The translations under genes were made by a program, and so were the position numbers. Below the pieces are notes generated by a model, which saw only the letters and a list, made by a program, of their open reading frames with translations, was not told the DNA's origin and searched no databases. From Posidonia oceanica (taxonomy: Eukaryota > Streptophyta > Magnoliopsida > Alismatales > Posidoniaceae), in NCBI GenBank assembly GCA_037176725.1, contig JAZBRS010000020.1, positions 89,164,001 through 89,228,000 on the forward strand: a DNA stretch of 64,000 nucleotides, written 5' to 3'. How positions within the stretch are numbered: the first letter of the stretch is position 1; the number at the start of each line of letters is the position of its first letter. Shown in pieces: positions 9,791-22,535 of this stretch.

Positions 9791-12700
9791 GAGCAAACAT
9801 GACCACGAAGGGGCATGTAAGGGCTTGTCCACAAATTTCGAAAGCAAGCAAACAAACAGAAGTGAATTCGAAATGGCACGCATAGGCGCTCGTCCTCAAA
9901 TTAAGGAAGCGAGCGAACACGACCACGAAGGGGCTTGTAAGGGCATGTCCTCAAATTACGGAAGCAAGCAAACAAACAAACGTGACTTTGAAAAGGCACC
10001 CAAAGGCGCTCATCCTCAAATTAAGGAGGCAAGCAAACATGACTACGTAGGGGCGTGTAAGGGCTTGTCTTCAAATTAAGGAAGCAAGCAAACAAACAGA
10101 CGTGACTTCAAAAAGGCATGCAAAGGCGCTCGTCCTCAAAAAATGGAAGCGTGCAAACTTGACCATGATGGGGCATGTAAAGGCTTGTCCTCATATTAAG
10201 GAGGCTAGCAAACAAACAAACGTGACTACAAGAAGGCACGCAAAGGCGCTCGTCCTCAAATTATGGAAGCGAGCAAACTTGACCACGAAGGGGCATGTAT
10301 GGGCTTGTCCTCAAATAAAGGTAGCATGCAAACAAATAGACGTGACTTCGAAAAGTCACACAAAGGCGCTCGTCTGCAAATTAAGGAAGCACGCAAACTA
10401 TACCACGAAAGGGCATGTAAGGGCTTGTCCTCAAATTAAGGAAGCAAGCAAACAAACTGACGTGACATCGAAATGGCATGCAAAGGCGCTCGTCCTCAAA
10501 TTAAGGACGTGAGTAAACATGACCACGAAGGGGCATGTATGGGCTTGTCCTCAAATTAAGGAAGCAAGCAAACCAACAGACGTTACTTCGAAAAGACAAG
10601 CAATGGCAGTCGTCCTCAAATTAGGGAAGCGAGCAAACTCGACCACGATGGGGCCTGCTTGGGCTTGTCCTCAAATTAAGGAAGCAAGCAAACAAACAGA
10701 CATGATTACAAAACGGCATGCAAAGGCGCTCGTCCTCAAATTCTGGAAGCGAGCAAACATGACTACGAATGGGCATGTAGGTGCTCGTCCTCAAATTTAG
10801 GAAGCAAGCAAACAAACAGACGTGATTTCGTAAAGGTACTCATCCTCAAATTAAGGATGCGAGCAACCATGACCATGAAGGGGCATGTATGGGCTTGTTC
10901 TCAAATTAAGGAAGTAAGCAAACAAACAGACGTGGCTTTGAAAGGGCATGCAAAGGCGCTCATCCACAAATTACGGAAGCGAGCAAACATGACCACGAAG
11001 AGCTTGTATGGGCTCGTCCTCAAATTAAGGAAGGAAGCTAATAAACAGACTTGACTTCGAAATGGCACGTAAAGACGCTCGTCCCAAAATTGAGGAAGCA
11101 TGCAGAGATGTCCCCAATGGGGCATGTAAGGGCTTGTCTTCAAATTAAGGGAGCTTGCAAACAAATAGACGTGACTTAGAAAAGGCACGCAAAGGCGCTC
11201 GTCCTCTATTTAAGGAAGCGAGCAAACATGGCCACGAAGGGGCATGTAAGGGCTTATCCTCAAATTAAGGAAGCAAGCAAACAAACAGACGTGACTTTGA
11301 AAAGGCACGCGAAGGCACTCGTCCTCAAATTAAGGAAGCGAGCAAACATGACCAAGAAGGGGCATGTAGGGGCTTGTCTTCAAATTAAGGAAGCATGCGT
11401 ACAAACAGACGTGACTTCGAAAAGGCCCGCAAAGGCGCTCGTCCTCAAATTTAGGAGGGGAGCAAACATGACCACGAAGCGGCATGTAAGGGTCTTGTCC
11501 TCAAATTAAGGAAGCAAGCAAACTAACTGACGTGACTTCAAAAAGGCACGCAAAGGCGCTCGTCTTCAAATTGAGGAAGGGAGCGAACTTGACCATGAAG
11601 GGGCATGTAAGGGCTTGTCCTCAAATTGATGAAGCATGCAAACAAACAGACGTGACTTCGAAAAGGCACGCAAAGGTGCTCGTCCTCAAATTATGGAAGC
11701 GAGCTAACATGACCACGACAGGACACGTTAGGGCTTGTCCTCAAATTTAGGAAGCAAGCAAACAAACAGACGTGACTTCGAAAAGGCACGCAAAGGCGCT
11801 CGTCCTCAAACTAATGAAGCGAGCAAACATGACCACGAAGGGGCATGTAAGGGCATGTCCTCAAATTACGAAAGCAAGCAAACAAACAGACGTGACTTCG
11901 AAAAGGCACGCAAAGGCGCTTGTCATCAAATTATGGAAGCGATCAAACATGACTACGAAGGGGCTTGTAAGGGCTAGTCCTCAAATTAAGGAAGCAAGCA
12001 AACAAACGGACTTGACTTCGAAAAGGCACGCAAAGGCGCTCATCCTTAAATTAAGGAAGCGAGCAAACTTGACCAAGATGGGGCATGTAAGGGCTTGTCC
12101 TCAAATTTAGGATGCAAGCAAACAAACAGACGTGACTACAAGAAGGCACGCATTGGCGCTCGTCCACAAATTATGGAAGCGAGCAAACTTGAGCACAATG
12201 GGGCATGTATGGGCTCGTCCTCAAATAATGGAAGCATGCAAACAAATAGACGGGACTTCAAAAAGGCACGCAAAGTCGCTCGTCCTCTATTTAAGGAAGC
12301 GAGCAAACATGGCCACGAAGGGGCATGTAAGGGCTTGTCCTCAAATTTAGGAAGCAAGCAAACAAACTGACGTGACTTCGAAAAGGCACGCAGAGGCACT
12401 CGTCCTCAAAATAAGGAAGCGAGCAAACATGACCATGAAAGGGCATGTAAGGGCTTGCCTCAAATTAAGGAAGCAAGCAAACCAACAGATGTGACTTCAA
12501 AAAGGCACGCAATGGAGCTCATCCTCCAATTAAGGAAGCGATCAAACTTGACCACGAAGGGGCATGTAAGGGCTTGTACTCAAATTAAGGAAGCAAGCAA
12601 ACTAACAAACGTGACATCAAAAAGGCACGTAATGGCGCTCGTCTTCAAATTGAGGAAGCGAGCGAACTTGACCACGAAGGGGCATGTATGGGCTTGTCCT

Positions 12701-13430
12701 CAAATTGATGAAGCAAGCAAACAAACGAATGTGACTTCGAAAAGGCACGCAAAGGTGCTCATCCTCAAATTAAGGAAGTGAGCAAACATGACCACGATGG
12801 GACATGTAAGGGCTTGTCCTCAAATTTAGGAAGCAAGCAAACAAACAGACGTGACTTCGAAAAGGCACGCAAAGGCGCTCGTCCTCAAATTAATGAAGCG
12901 AGCAAACATGACCACGAAGGGGCATGTAAGGGCTTGTCCTCAAATTTCGGAAGTAAGCAAACAAACAGAAGTGAATTTGAAATGGCACGCAAAGGCGCTC
13001 ATTCTCAAATTAAGGAAGCGAGCGAACATGACCACGAAGGGGCATGTAAGGGTTTGTCCTCAAATTACGGAAGCAAGCTAACAAACAGACAAGACTTCGA
13101 AAGGGCATGCAAAGGAGCTTGTCCTCAAATTAAGGAAGCGAGCAAACATGGCTACGAAGGGGCTTGTAAGGGCCCGTCCTCAAATTAAGGAAGCAAGCAA
13201 ACAAACAGACATGACTTCGAGAAGGCACGCAAAGGCGCTCGTACTCAAATTAAGGAAGCGAGCAAACTTGACCATGATGGGGCATGTAAGGGCTTGTCCT
13301 CAAATTAAGGAAGTAAGAAAACAAACAGACGTGACTTCGAAAAGGCACGCAAAGGCGCTCGTCCTCAAATCATGGTAGCGAGCAAACATGACGACGAAGG
13401 GGCATGTAAGGGCTTGCCCTAAAATTACGG
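9771..13430 (+). repeat. Left-edge part of the satellite array, irregular monomers
   Basis: About 30 monomers next to the element. Divergence among them looks similar to the interior, without a gradient of decay toward the junction. Subtypes are mixed: TTTCGG-plus-GAATTC type B halves near 9838-9856 and 12949-12970, one GGTCTTGTCC (+1 nt) monomer at 11491, and TTGATGAAGC forms near 11628 and 12705. A short monomer (about 100 bp) at ~10840 lacks part of the B half (TTTCGTAAAGGTACTCATCC). Confidence 0.75.
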
Positions 13431-14880
13431 AAGCAAGCAATCAAACAAACGTGATTTCGAAAAGGCATGCAAAGCCGCTCGTCCTCAAATTAAGGAAGCG
13501 AGCAAACATGACCAAGAAGGGGCATGTATGGGCTTGTCCTCAAATTAAGGAAGCAAGCTGACAAAGGGACGTGACTTCGAAATGGCACGTATTGGCGCTC
13601 GTCCTCAAATTATGGAAGCGAGCAAACATGGTCATGAAAGGGCATATAAAGGCATGTCCTTAAATTAAGGAAGCAAGCCAACCAACAGACGTGACTTCGA
13701 AAAGGCACGCAAAGGCGCTCGTCCTCAAATTAAGGAAGCGAGCAAACTTGACCACGAAGGGGCATGTAAGGGCTAGTCCTTAAATTAAGGAAGGAAGCAA
13801 ACAAACAGACGTGACTTCGAAAAGGCACGCAAAGGCGCTCAAACTCAAATTAAGGAAGCGAGTAAACATGACCATGAAGGGGCATGTCCTTAAATTATGG
13901 AAGCAAGCAAAGAAACCGACGTGACTTCGAAAAGGCCTGCAAAGGCGCTCGTCCTCAAATTAAGGAAGCGAACAAACTTGACCACGAAGGGGCATGTAAG
14001 GGGTTGTCCTCAAATTAAGGAAGCAAGTAAATAAACAGATGTGACATCGAAAAGGCACGCAACGGCGCTCGTCCTCAAATTAAGGAAGCGAGCAAACATG
14101 ACCACGAAGGGCATGTAAGGGCTTGTCCTCAAATTATGGAAGCAAGCAAACAAACAGACGTGACTTCGAAAAGGCACGCAAAGGCACTCATCCACAAATT
14201 TATGAAGCGAGCAAACATTACCATGAAGGGGCATGTAAGTGTCTCGTCCTCAAATTAAGGAAGCAAGCAAACCTACAGACGTGATTTCGAAAAGGCATGC
14301 AAAGCCGCTCGTCCTCAAATTAAGGAAGCGAGCAAACATGACCAAGAAGGGGCATGTATGGGCTTGTCCTCAAATTAAGGAAGCAAGCAGACAAAGGGAC
14401 GTGACTTCGAAAAGGCACGTATTGGCGCTCGTCCTCAAATTATGGAAGCGAGCAAACATGGTCATGAAAGGGCATATAAAGGCATGTCCTTAAATTAAGG
14501 AAGCAAGCCAACCAACAGACGTGACTTCGAAAAGGCACGCAAAGGCGCTCGTCCTCAAATTAAGGAAGCGAGCAAACTTGACCACGAAGGGGCATGTAAG
14601 GGCTAGTCCTCAAATTAAGGAAGGAAGCAAACAAACAGACGTGACTTCGAAAAGGCACGCAAAGGCGCTCAAACTCAAATTAAGGAAGCGAGTAAATATG
14701 ACCACAAAGGGGCATGTAGGGGCTTGTCCTTATATTATGGAAGCAAGCAAAGAAACCGACGTGACTTCGAAAAGGCATGCAAAGGCGCTCGTCCTCAAAT
14801 TAAGGAAGCGAACAAACTTGACCACGAAGGGGCATGTAAGGGGTTGTCCTCAAATTAAGGAAGCAAGTAAATAAACAGAC
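13431..14880 (+). repeat. Local tandem duplication of ~6 monomers (offset 830-840 bp)
   Basis: The run from ~13440 to ~14040 reappears from ~14270 to ~14880. Shared rare variants occur in the same order: GTGATTTCGAAAAGGCATGC with AAAGCCGCTC (13451/14281), GACCAAGAAGG (13510/14340), GACAAAGGGAC (13561/14391), ACCAACAGAC (13681/14511), GCGCTCAAACTC (13836/14666), AAAGAAACCGAC (13910/14750) and AAGGGGTTGTCC (13998/14838). The offset is 830 up to ~13885 and 840 after it; the first copy has a short deletion in its ...GGGGCATGTCC monomer near 13885. Confidence 0.85.
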
Positions 14881-15210
14881 GTGACTTCAAAAAGGCATGA
14901 AAAGGCGCTCGTCCTCAAATTATGGAAGCGAGCAAACATGACCACGAAGGGGCATGTAGGGCTTGTCTTCAAATTTAGGAAGTAAGCAAACAAACTAACT
15001 TGACTTCGAAAAGGCACGCAAATGCCCTCATCCTCTAATTAAGAAAGCGAGCAAACATGACCATGATGGGTCATATAAGGGCTTGTCCTCAAATATAGGA
15101 AGCAAGAAAACAAACGGACGTGACTTCGAAAAGGGATGCAAAGGCGCTCGTCCTCAAATTATGGAAGCGAGCAAACCTGACCACAACGAGGCATGTAGGG
15201 GCAAGTCCTA

Positions 15211-16430
15211 AATTAAGGATCCAAGCAAACAAACAGACTTGACTTCGAAAAGGAACGCAATGGCGCCCTTCCTCAAATTTAGGAAGCGAGCAAACCTGAC
15301 TACAAGGGGGCAAGTAAGGGCTTGTCCTCAAGTAAAGGAAGCAAGCAAACAAACAGACGTGACATCAAAAAGACACGCAAAGGCGCTCATCCTCAAATTA
15401 AGGAAGCGAGCAAACATGACCACGAAGGGGCATGTTTGGGCTTGTCTTCAAATTAAGGAAACAAGCAAACAAACGGACGTGACATCGAAAAGGCATGCAA
15501 TGACGCTCGTCCTAAAATTGAGTAAGCGAGCAGACATGACCACGAAGGCGCATGTAAGGGCTTGTCCTCAAATTAAGGAAGCAAGCAAACAAACAGACGT
15601 GACTTCAAAAAGACACGCAAAGGCGCTCGTCCTCAAATTACGGAAGCGAGCAAACCTGACCACGAAGGGTCATGTAAGGGCTTGTCCTCAAATTAAGGAG
15701 GCAAACAAACAAACAGACGTGACTTCGAAACGGCACGCAAAGGCGCTCGTTCTCAAATTAAGGAAGTGAGCAAACATGACCACGAAGGGCCATGTATGGG
15801 CTTGTCCTCAAATTAAGGAAGTAAGCAAACGAACTGACGTGACTTTGAAATGGCACCCGAAGGCGCTCATCCTCAAATTATGGAAACGAGCAAACTGGAC
15901 AATGAATGGGCATGTAATGGCTTGTCCTCAAATTTTGGAAGCAAGCAAACAAACAGACGTAACTTCGAAAAGACACGCGAAGGTGCTTGTCCTCGAAGTG
16001 AGCAAACATGACCACGATAGGGCATGACGGGGCAGGTCCTCAAATTAAGGAAGCAAGCAGACGGACAGACGTGACTTCGAAAAGGCACGCAAAGGCGCTC
16101 GTCCTCAAATCAAGGTAGCGAGCAAACATGACGACGATGGGGCATGTAAGGGCTTGTCCTCAAATTACGGAAGGAAGCATTCAAACAGACGTGATTTCGA
16201 AAAGGCATGCAAAGCTGCTCGTCCTCAAATTATGGAAGCGAGCAAACATGACCAAGAAGGGGCATGTATGGGCTTGTCCTCAAATTAAGGAAGCAAGCAG
16301 ACAAAGGAACGTGACTTTGAAAAGGCACGCAATGGCGCTCGTCCTCAAATTATGGAAGCGAGCAAACAAGGACATGAAGGGGCATATAAAGGCTTGTCCA
16401 TAAAATAAGGGAGCAAGCAAACCAACAGAC
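15211..16430 (+). repeat. Ten-monomer block, copy 1 of 3
   Basis: The block opens with a distinctive AAGGATCCAAGCAAAC (GGATCC at 15217) and includes GCCCTTCCTC, an 8-nt-short monomer at 15991, GCAGACGGACAGACGTGAC and GACAAAGGAACGTGAC. The same order recurs at ~19278 (offset ~4067) and ~26155 (a further 6877). This copy is the most diverged of the three; in the stretches compared it differs from copy 2 by roughly 5-8%. Confidence 0.85.
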
Positions 16431-16550
16431 GTGACTGCAAGAAGGCATGCAAAGGAGCTCGTCCTCAAATTAAGGAAGCGAGCAAACTTGACCATGAAGG
16501 GGCAAGTAAGGGCTTGTCCTTAAATTAAGGAAGCAAGCAAACTAACCGAC

Positions 16551-18670
16551 GTGACTTCGAAAAGGCACGCAAAGGCGCTCGTCCTCAAATTAAGGAATCG
16601 AGCAAACTTGACCACGAAGGGGCATGTAAGGGCTTGTCCTCAAAGTAAGGAAGCAAGTAAACAAATAGACGTAACTTCGAAAAGGCACGCACAGGCGCTC
16701 GTCCTCAAATTAAGGAAGCGAGCAAACATGACCACGAAGGGGCTTGTAAGGCTTGTCCTCAAATTAAGGAAGTAAGCAAACAAACAGACTTGACTTCGAA
16801 AAGGCACGCGAATGCCCTCGTCCTCAAATTAAGGAAGGGAGCAAACATGACCGTGATGGGGCATATAAGGGCTTGTCCTGTAATTACGGAAGCAAGCAAA
16901 CAAACAGACGTGACATCGAAAAGGGATGCAAAGTTGCTTGTCCACGAATTAACGAAGCGAACAAACATGACCACGAAGGGACATGTATGGGCGTGTCCTC
17001 AAATATAGGAAGCAAGCAAACAAACAGACATGACTTCGAGAATGCACGCAAAGGTGCTCGTCCACAAATTAAGGAAGCGAGCAAACATGACAATGAAGGG
17101 GCATCCAAGGGCTAGTCGTCTAATTAAGGAAGCATGCAAACAAACAGACGTGAATTCGAAATGGCACGCGAAGGCGCTCGTCGTCAAATTAAGGAAGCGA
17201 GCGAACAAGACTACGAAGGGGCTTGTAAGGGCTTGTTCTCAAATATAGGAAGCAAGCAAACAAACAGACGTGACATCGAGAAGGCACGCAAAGGCGCTCG
17301 TCCTCAAATTATGGAAGCGAGCAAACTTGACCATGAAGGGGCATGAAAGGGCTAGTCCTCAAATTGAGGAAGCAAGTTAACAAACAGACGTGACATCGAA
17401 AAGGCACGCAAAGGTGCTCGTCCTCAAATTAATGAAGTGAGCAAACATGAGCACGAAGGGGCATGAAATGGCTTGTCCTCAAATTTCGGAAGCAAGCAAA
17501 CAAACAGACGTGAATTCGAAAAGGCACGCAAAGGCACTCATCCTCAAATTAAGGAAGCGAGCGAACATGACCACGAAGGGGCATGTAAGGGTTTGTCCTC
17601 AAATTACAAAGCAAGCAAACAAACTGACGTGACTTCAAAAGGGCATGCCGAGGAGCTGGTCCTCAAATTAAGGAAGCGAGCAAACATGGCTACGAAGGGG
17701 CCTGTAAGGGCTTGTCCTCAAATTAAGAAGCAAGCAAACAAACAGACGTGACTTCGAAAAGGCACGCAAAGGCGCTTGTACTCAAATTAAGGAAGCGAGC
17801 AAACTTGACCATGATGAGGCATGTAAGGGCTAGTCCTCAAATTTAGGAAGCTAGCAAACAAACAGACGTGACATGGAAAAGGCACGCAAAGACGCTCGTC
17901 CTAAAATTGAGTAAGCGAGCGAACATGACCACGATGGCGCATGTAAGGACTTGTCCTCAAATTACTGAAGCAAGCAATCAAACAGACGTGATTTGAAAAG
18001 GCACGCAAAGCCATTCGTCCACAAATTATTTAAGCGAGCAAACATGACCATGAAGGGGCATGTATGGGCTTGTCCTCAATTTAAGGAAGCAAGCAGACAA
18101 ACGGACGTGACCTCGAAAAGGCTCGCAATGGCGCTCGTCCTCAAAATAAGGAAGCGAGCAAACATGGTCATGAAAGGGCATATAAAGGCATGTCCTTAAA
18201 TTAAGGAAGCAAGCCAACCAACAGACGTGACAATGAAAAAGCACGCAAAGGCGCTCGTCCTCAAATTAAGGAAGCGAGCAAACTTGACCACGAAGGGGCA
18301 TGTAAGGGCTAGTCCTCCATTAATGGAAGCAATCAAACAAACAGACATGACTTCGAAACGGCACGCAAAGGCAATCATCCTCAAATTAAGGAAGCGAGCA
18401 AACATGACCACGATGGGGCAGGTATGGGCTTGTCCTTAAAATAAGGAAGGAAGCAAACAAACAGACGTGACTTCGAAAAGGCACGTAGAGGCGCTCATCC
18501 TCAAATTAAGGAAGTGTGCAAACATGACCATGAAGGGGCATGTAAGGGCTTGTCCGTAAATTATGGAAGCAAGCAAAGAAACTGACGTGACTTCGAAAAG
18601 GCATGCAAAGCCGCTCGTCCTCAAATTAAGGAAGCGAGCAAACTTGACCACGAAGGGGCATTTAAGGGGT
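16551..18670 (+). repeat. ~2.1-kb block duplicated at 23613-25610
   Basis: Shared rare markers keep an offset of 7,062-7,063 bp. Examples are CGCGAATGCCCTC (16806/23868), AAGGGATGCAAAGTTGCTTG (16921/23983), GGGGCATCCAAGGGC (17098/24160) and GACAATGAAAAAGCACGC (18228/25290). Similarity in the parts compared is about 95%. The markers CGCGAATGCCCTC, AAGGGATGCAAAG(T)(C/T)GCTTG and GCATCCAAGGGC also occur once more near 20992-21296 and 27868-28171. Confidence 0.82.
17390..18550 (+). repeat. ~1.1-kb block, copy 1 of 3
   Basis: It contains a characteristic one-base-short monomer AAATTAAGAAGCAAGC (about 17723), a TTTCGG-plus-GTGAATTC B half (17489), a GACGTGATTTGAAAAGGC monomer (~17985) and GACAATGAAAAAGCACGC (18228). 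The same order is found at ~22536 (offset 5,146) and ~24453 (a further 1,917). Confidence 0.82.
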
Positions 18671-18749
18671 TGTCCTCAAATTAAGGAAGCAAGTAAATAA
18701 ACAGACGTGACTTCAAAAAGGCACGCAAAGGCGCTCGTCCTCAAATTAT

Positions 18750-21700
18750 GGAAGCGAGCAAACATGACCACGAAGGGGCATGTAGGGCTTGTCTTCAAAT
18801 TATGGAAACAAGCAAACAAACAGACGTGACTTCGAAAAGGGACGCAAAGGCGCTCGACCACGAATTAACGAAGCGAACAAAAATGACCATGAAGGGACAT
18901 GTATGGGTGTGTCCCCAAATATTGGAAGCAAGCGAACTAACAGACGTGACTCCGAGAATGCACGCAAAGGTGCTCGTCCACAAATTAAGGAAGCGAGCAA
19001 ACATGACCACGAAGGGGCATGTATGGGCTTGTCCTCAAATTAGGCGAGCAAGCAAACAAACAGACGTGACTTCAAAAAGGCTCGCAAAGTCGCTCGTCCT
19101 CAAATTGAGGAAGCAAGCAAACGTGACTATTAAGGGGCACGTAACGGCTTGTCCGCAAATTAAGGAACTAAGCAAACAAACAGACGAGATTTCGATATGG
19201 CACGCAAAGGTGCTCGTCCTCAAATTATGGAAGCGAGCAAACCTGACCACAACGGGGCATGTAAGGGCATGTCCTCAAATTAAGGATCCAAGCAAACAAA
19301 CAGACTTGACTTCGATAAGGAACGCAAAGGCACCCTTCCTCAAATTTAGGAAGCGAGCAAACTTGACTACGAGGGGGCAAGTAAGGGCTTGTCCTCAAGT
19401 TAAGGAAGCAAGCAAACAAACAGACGTGACTTCAAAAAGACACGCAAAGGCGCTCATCCTCAAATTAAGGAAGTGAGCAAACATGACCACGAAGGGGCAT
19501 GTTTGGGCTTGTCCTCAAATTAAGGAAACAAGCAAACAAACGGACGTGACATCGAAACGGCACGCAAAGACGCTCGTCCGAAAATTGAGTAAGTGAGCAG
19601 ACATGACCACGAAGGCGCATGTAAGGGCTTGTCCTCAAATTAAGGAAGCATGCAAACAAACAGACGTGACTTAAAAAGGCACGCAAAGGCGCTCGTCCTC
19701 AAATTAAGAAAGCAAGCAAACATGACCACGAAGGGTCATGTAAGGGCTTGTCCTCAAATTAAGGAGGCAAACAAACAAACAGACGTGACTTCGAAAAGGC
19801 ACGCAAAGGCGCTCGTTCTCAAATTAAGGAAGTGAGCGAACATGACCACGAAGGGCCATGTATGGGCTTGTCCTCAAATTAAGGAAGTAAGCAAACGAAC
19901 AGACGTGACTTCGAAAAGGCACGCAAAGGTGCTCATCCTCAAATTATGGAAACGAGCAAACTGGACCACGAAAGGGCATGTAACGGCTTGTCCTCAAATT
20001 TTGGAAGCAAGCAAACAAACAGACGTAACTTCGAAAAGGCAAGCAATAGTGCTTGTCCTCGAAGCGAGCAAACATTACCACGAAGGGGCATGACGGGGCT
20101 GGTCCTCAAATTAAGGAAGCAAGCAGATGGACAGACGTGACTTCGAAAAGGCACGCAAAGGCACTCGTCCTCAAATCAAGGTAGCGAGCAAACATGACGA
20201 CGAAGGGGCAAGTAAGGGCTTGTCCTCAAATTACGGAAGCAAGCAATCAAATAGATGTGATTTCCAAAAGGCATGCAAAGCCGCTCGTCCACAAATTAAG
20301 GATGCGAGCAAACATGACCAAGAAGGGGCATGTATGGGCTTGTCCTCAAATTAAGGAAGCAAGCAGACAAAGGGACGTGACTTCGAAAAGGCACGCAATG
20401 GCGCTCGTCCTCAAATTATGGAAGCGAGCAAACAAGGTCATGAAGGGGCATATAAAGGCTTGTCCATAAATTAAGGAAGCAAGCAAACCAACAGACGTGA
20501 CTTTGAAAAGGCATGCAAAGGAGCTCGTCCTCAAATTAAGGAAGCGAGCAAACTTGACCACGAAGGGGCATGTAAGGGCTAGTCCTCCATTTAAGGAAGC
20601 AAGCAAACAAACAGACGTGATTCCCAAAGGCACGCAAAGGCACTCATCCTCAAATTAAGGAAGCGAGCAAACATGATCACGATGGGGCAGGTATGGGCTT
20701 GTCCTTAAATTAATGAAGCAAGTAAACTAACCGACGTGACTTCGAAAAGGCACGCAAAGGCGCTCGTCCTCAAATTAGGGAATCGAGCAAACTTGACCAC
20801 GAAGGGGCATGTAAGGGCTTCTCCTCAAATTAAGGAAGCAAGTAAACAAATAGACGTGACTTCGAAAAGGCACGCACAGGCGCTCGTCCTCAAATTAAGG
20901 AAGCGAGCAAACATGACCACGAAGGGGCTTGTAAGGCTTGTCCTCAAATTAAGGAAGTAAGCAAACAAACAGACTTGACTTCGAAAAGGCACGCGAATGC
21001 CCTCGTCCTCAAATTAAGGAAGGGAGCAAACATGACCGTGATGGGGCATATAAGGGCTTGTCCTGTAATTAAGGAAGCAAGCAAACAAACAGACGTGACT
21101 TCGAAAAGGGATGCAAAGTCGCTTGTCCACGAATTAACGAAGCGAACAAACATGACCACGAAGGGACATGTATGGGCGTGTCCTCAAATATAGGAAGCAT
21201 GCGAACAAACAGACGTGACTTCGAGAATGCACGCAAAGGTGCTCGTCCACAAATTTAGGAAGCGAGCAAACGTGACTATGAAGGGGCATCCAAGGGCTTG
21301 TTGTCAAATTAAGGAAGCATGCAAACAAACAGACGTGAATTCGAAATGGCACGTGAAGGCGCTCGTCGTCAAATTATGGAAGCGAGCAAACATGACAACG
21401 AAGGGGCTTGTAAGGGCTTGTTCTCAAAATAAGGAAGCAAGCAAACAAATAGACGTGACATCGAAAAGGCACGCATAGGCGCTCGTCCTCAAATTATGGA
21501 AGCGAGCAAACTTGACCATGAAGGGGCATGAAAGGGCTTGTCATCAAATTGAGGAAGCAAGTAAACAAACAGACGTGACTTCGAAAAGGCACGCAAAGGC
21601 GCTCGTCCACAAATTAAGGAAGCGAGCAAACATGACGACGAAGGGGCATGTATGGGCTTGTCCTCAAATTAAGGAACTATGCAAACCAACAGACGTGACT

Positions 21701-22460
21701 TCGAAAAGGCACGCGAATGCCCTTATCCTTAAAATAAGGAAGCGAGCAAACATGACCATGAAGGGGCATATAAGGGCATGTCCTCAAATTTAGGAAGCAA
21801 GCAAACAAATAGGCGTGACTTCGAAATGGGATGCAACGGCGCTCGTCCACGAATTAACGAAGCGAACAAACATGACCACGAAGGGACATGTATGGGCGTG
21901 TCCTCAAATATAGGAAGCTAGAAAACAAACAGACGTGACTTCGAGAATGCTCGCAAAGGAGCTCGTCCTCAAACTACGGAAGCGAGCAAACATGACCACG
22001 AAGGGCCATGTAAGGGTTTGTCCTCAAATTACGGAAGCAAGCAAACAAACAGACGTGACTTCGAAATGGCACGCAAAGGCCCTCGTCCTCAAATTAAGGA
22101 AGTGGGCAAACATGACTACGAAGGGGCTTGTATGGGCATGTCCTCAAATTAAAGAAGCAAGCAAACAAACAGACGTGACTTCGAAAAGGCACGCAAAGGC
22201 GCTCGTCCTCAAATTAAGGAAGCGAGCAAACACGACCACGAATTGGCATGTATGGGCTTGTCCTCTAATTACGGAAGCAAGCAAACAAACAGACGTGACA
22301 TCGAAAATGAACGCAAAGGCGCTCGTCCTCAAATTAAGGAAGTGAGCAAACATGACTACGAAGGGGCTTGTAAGGGCTAGTACTCAAATTAAGGTAGCAA
22401 GCAAACAAACAGACGTGACTACGAGAAGGCTTGCAAAGGCGCTCGTCCTCAAATTCAGGA
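18750..22460 (+). repeat. 3.7-kb block duplicated at 25627-29337
   Basis: A constant offset of 6,876-6,878 bp links markers through the whole block. Examples are TGTAGGGCTTGTCTTC (18781/25659), the GGATCC variant (19284/26161), the ACGTGACTTAAAAAGGC monomer (~19665/26541), CGCGAATGCCC (20992/27868) and GGTAGCAAGC with GACTACGAGA (~22390/29266). In the stretch 19501-19740 I count about three differences from its partner, including a 2-bp loss, so identity is about 98%. The similarity ends at ~22460, just after TTCAGGAAGCGAGCAAAC. Confidence 0.88.
19278..20496 (+). repeat. Ten-monomer block, copy 2 of 3
   Basis: GGATCC at 19284 opens the same series of variants as in copy 1, including the 8-nt-short monomer at 20057. 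It lies inside the larger block 18750-22460. Confidence 0.85.
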
Positions 22461-22535
22461 AGCGAGCAAACTTGACCATGAAGGGGCATGAAAGGGCTTG
22501 TCCTCAAATTGAGGAAGTAAGTAAACAAACAGACG

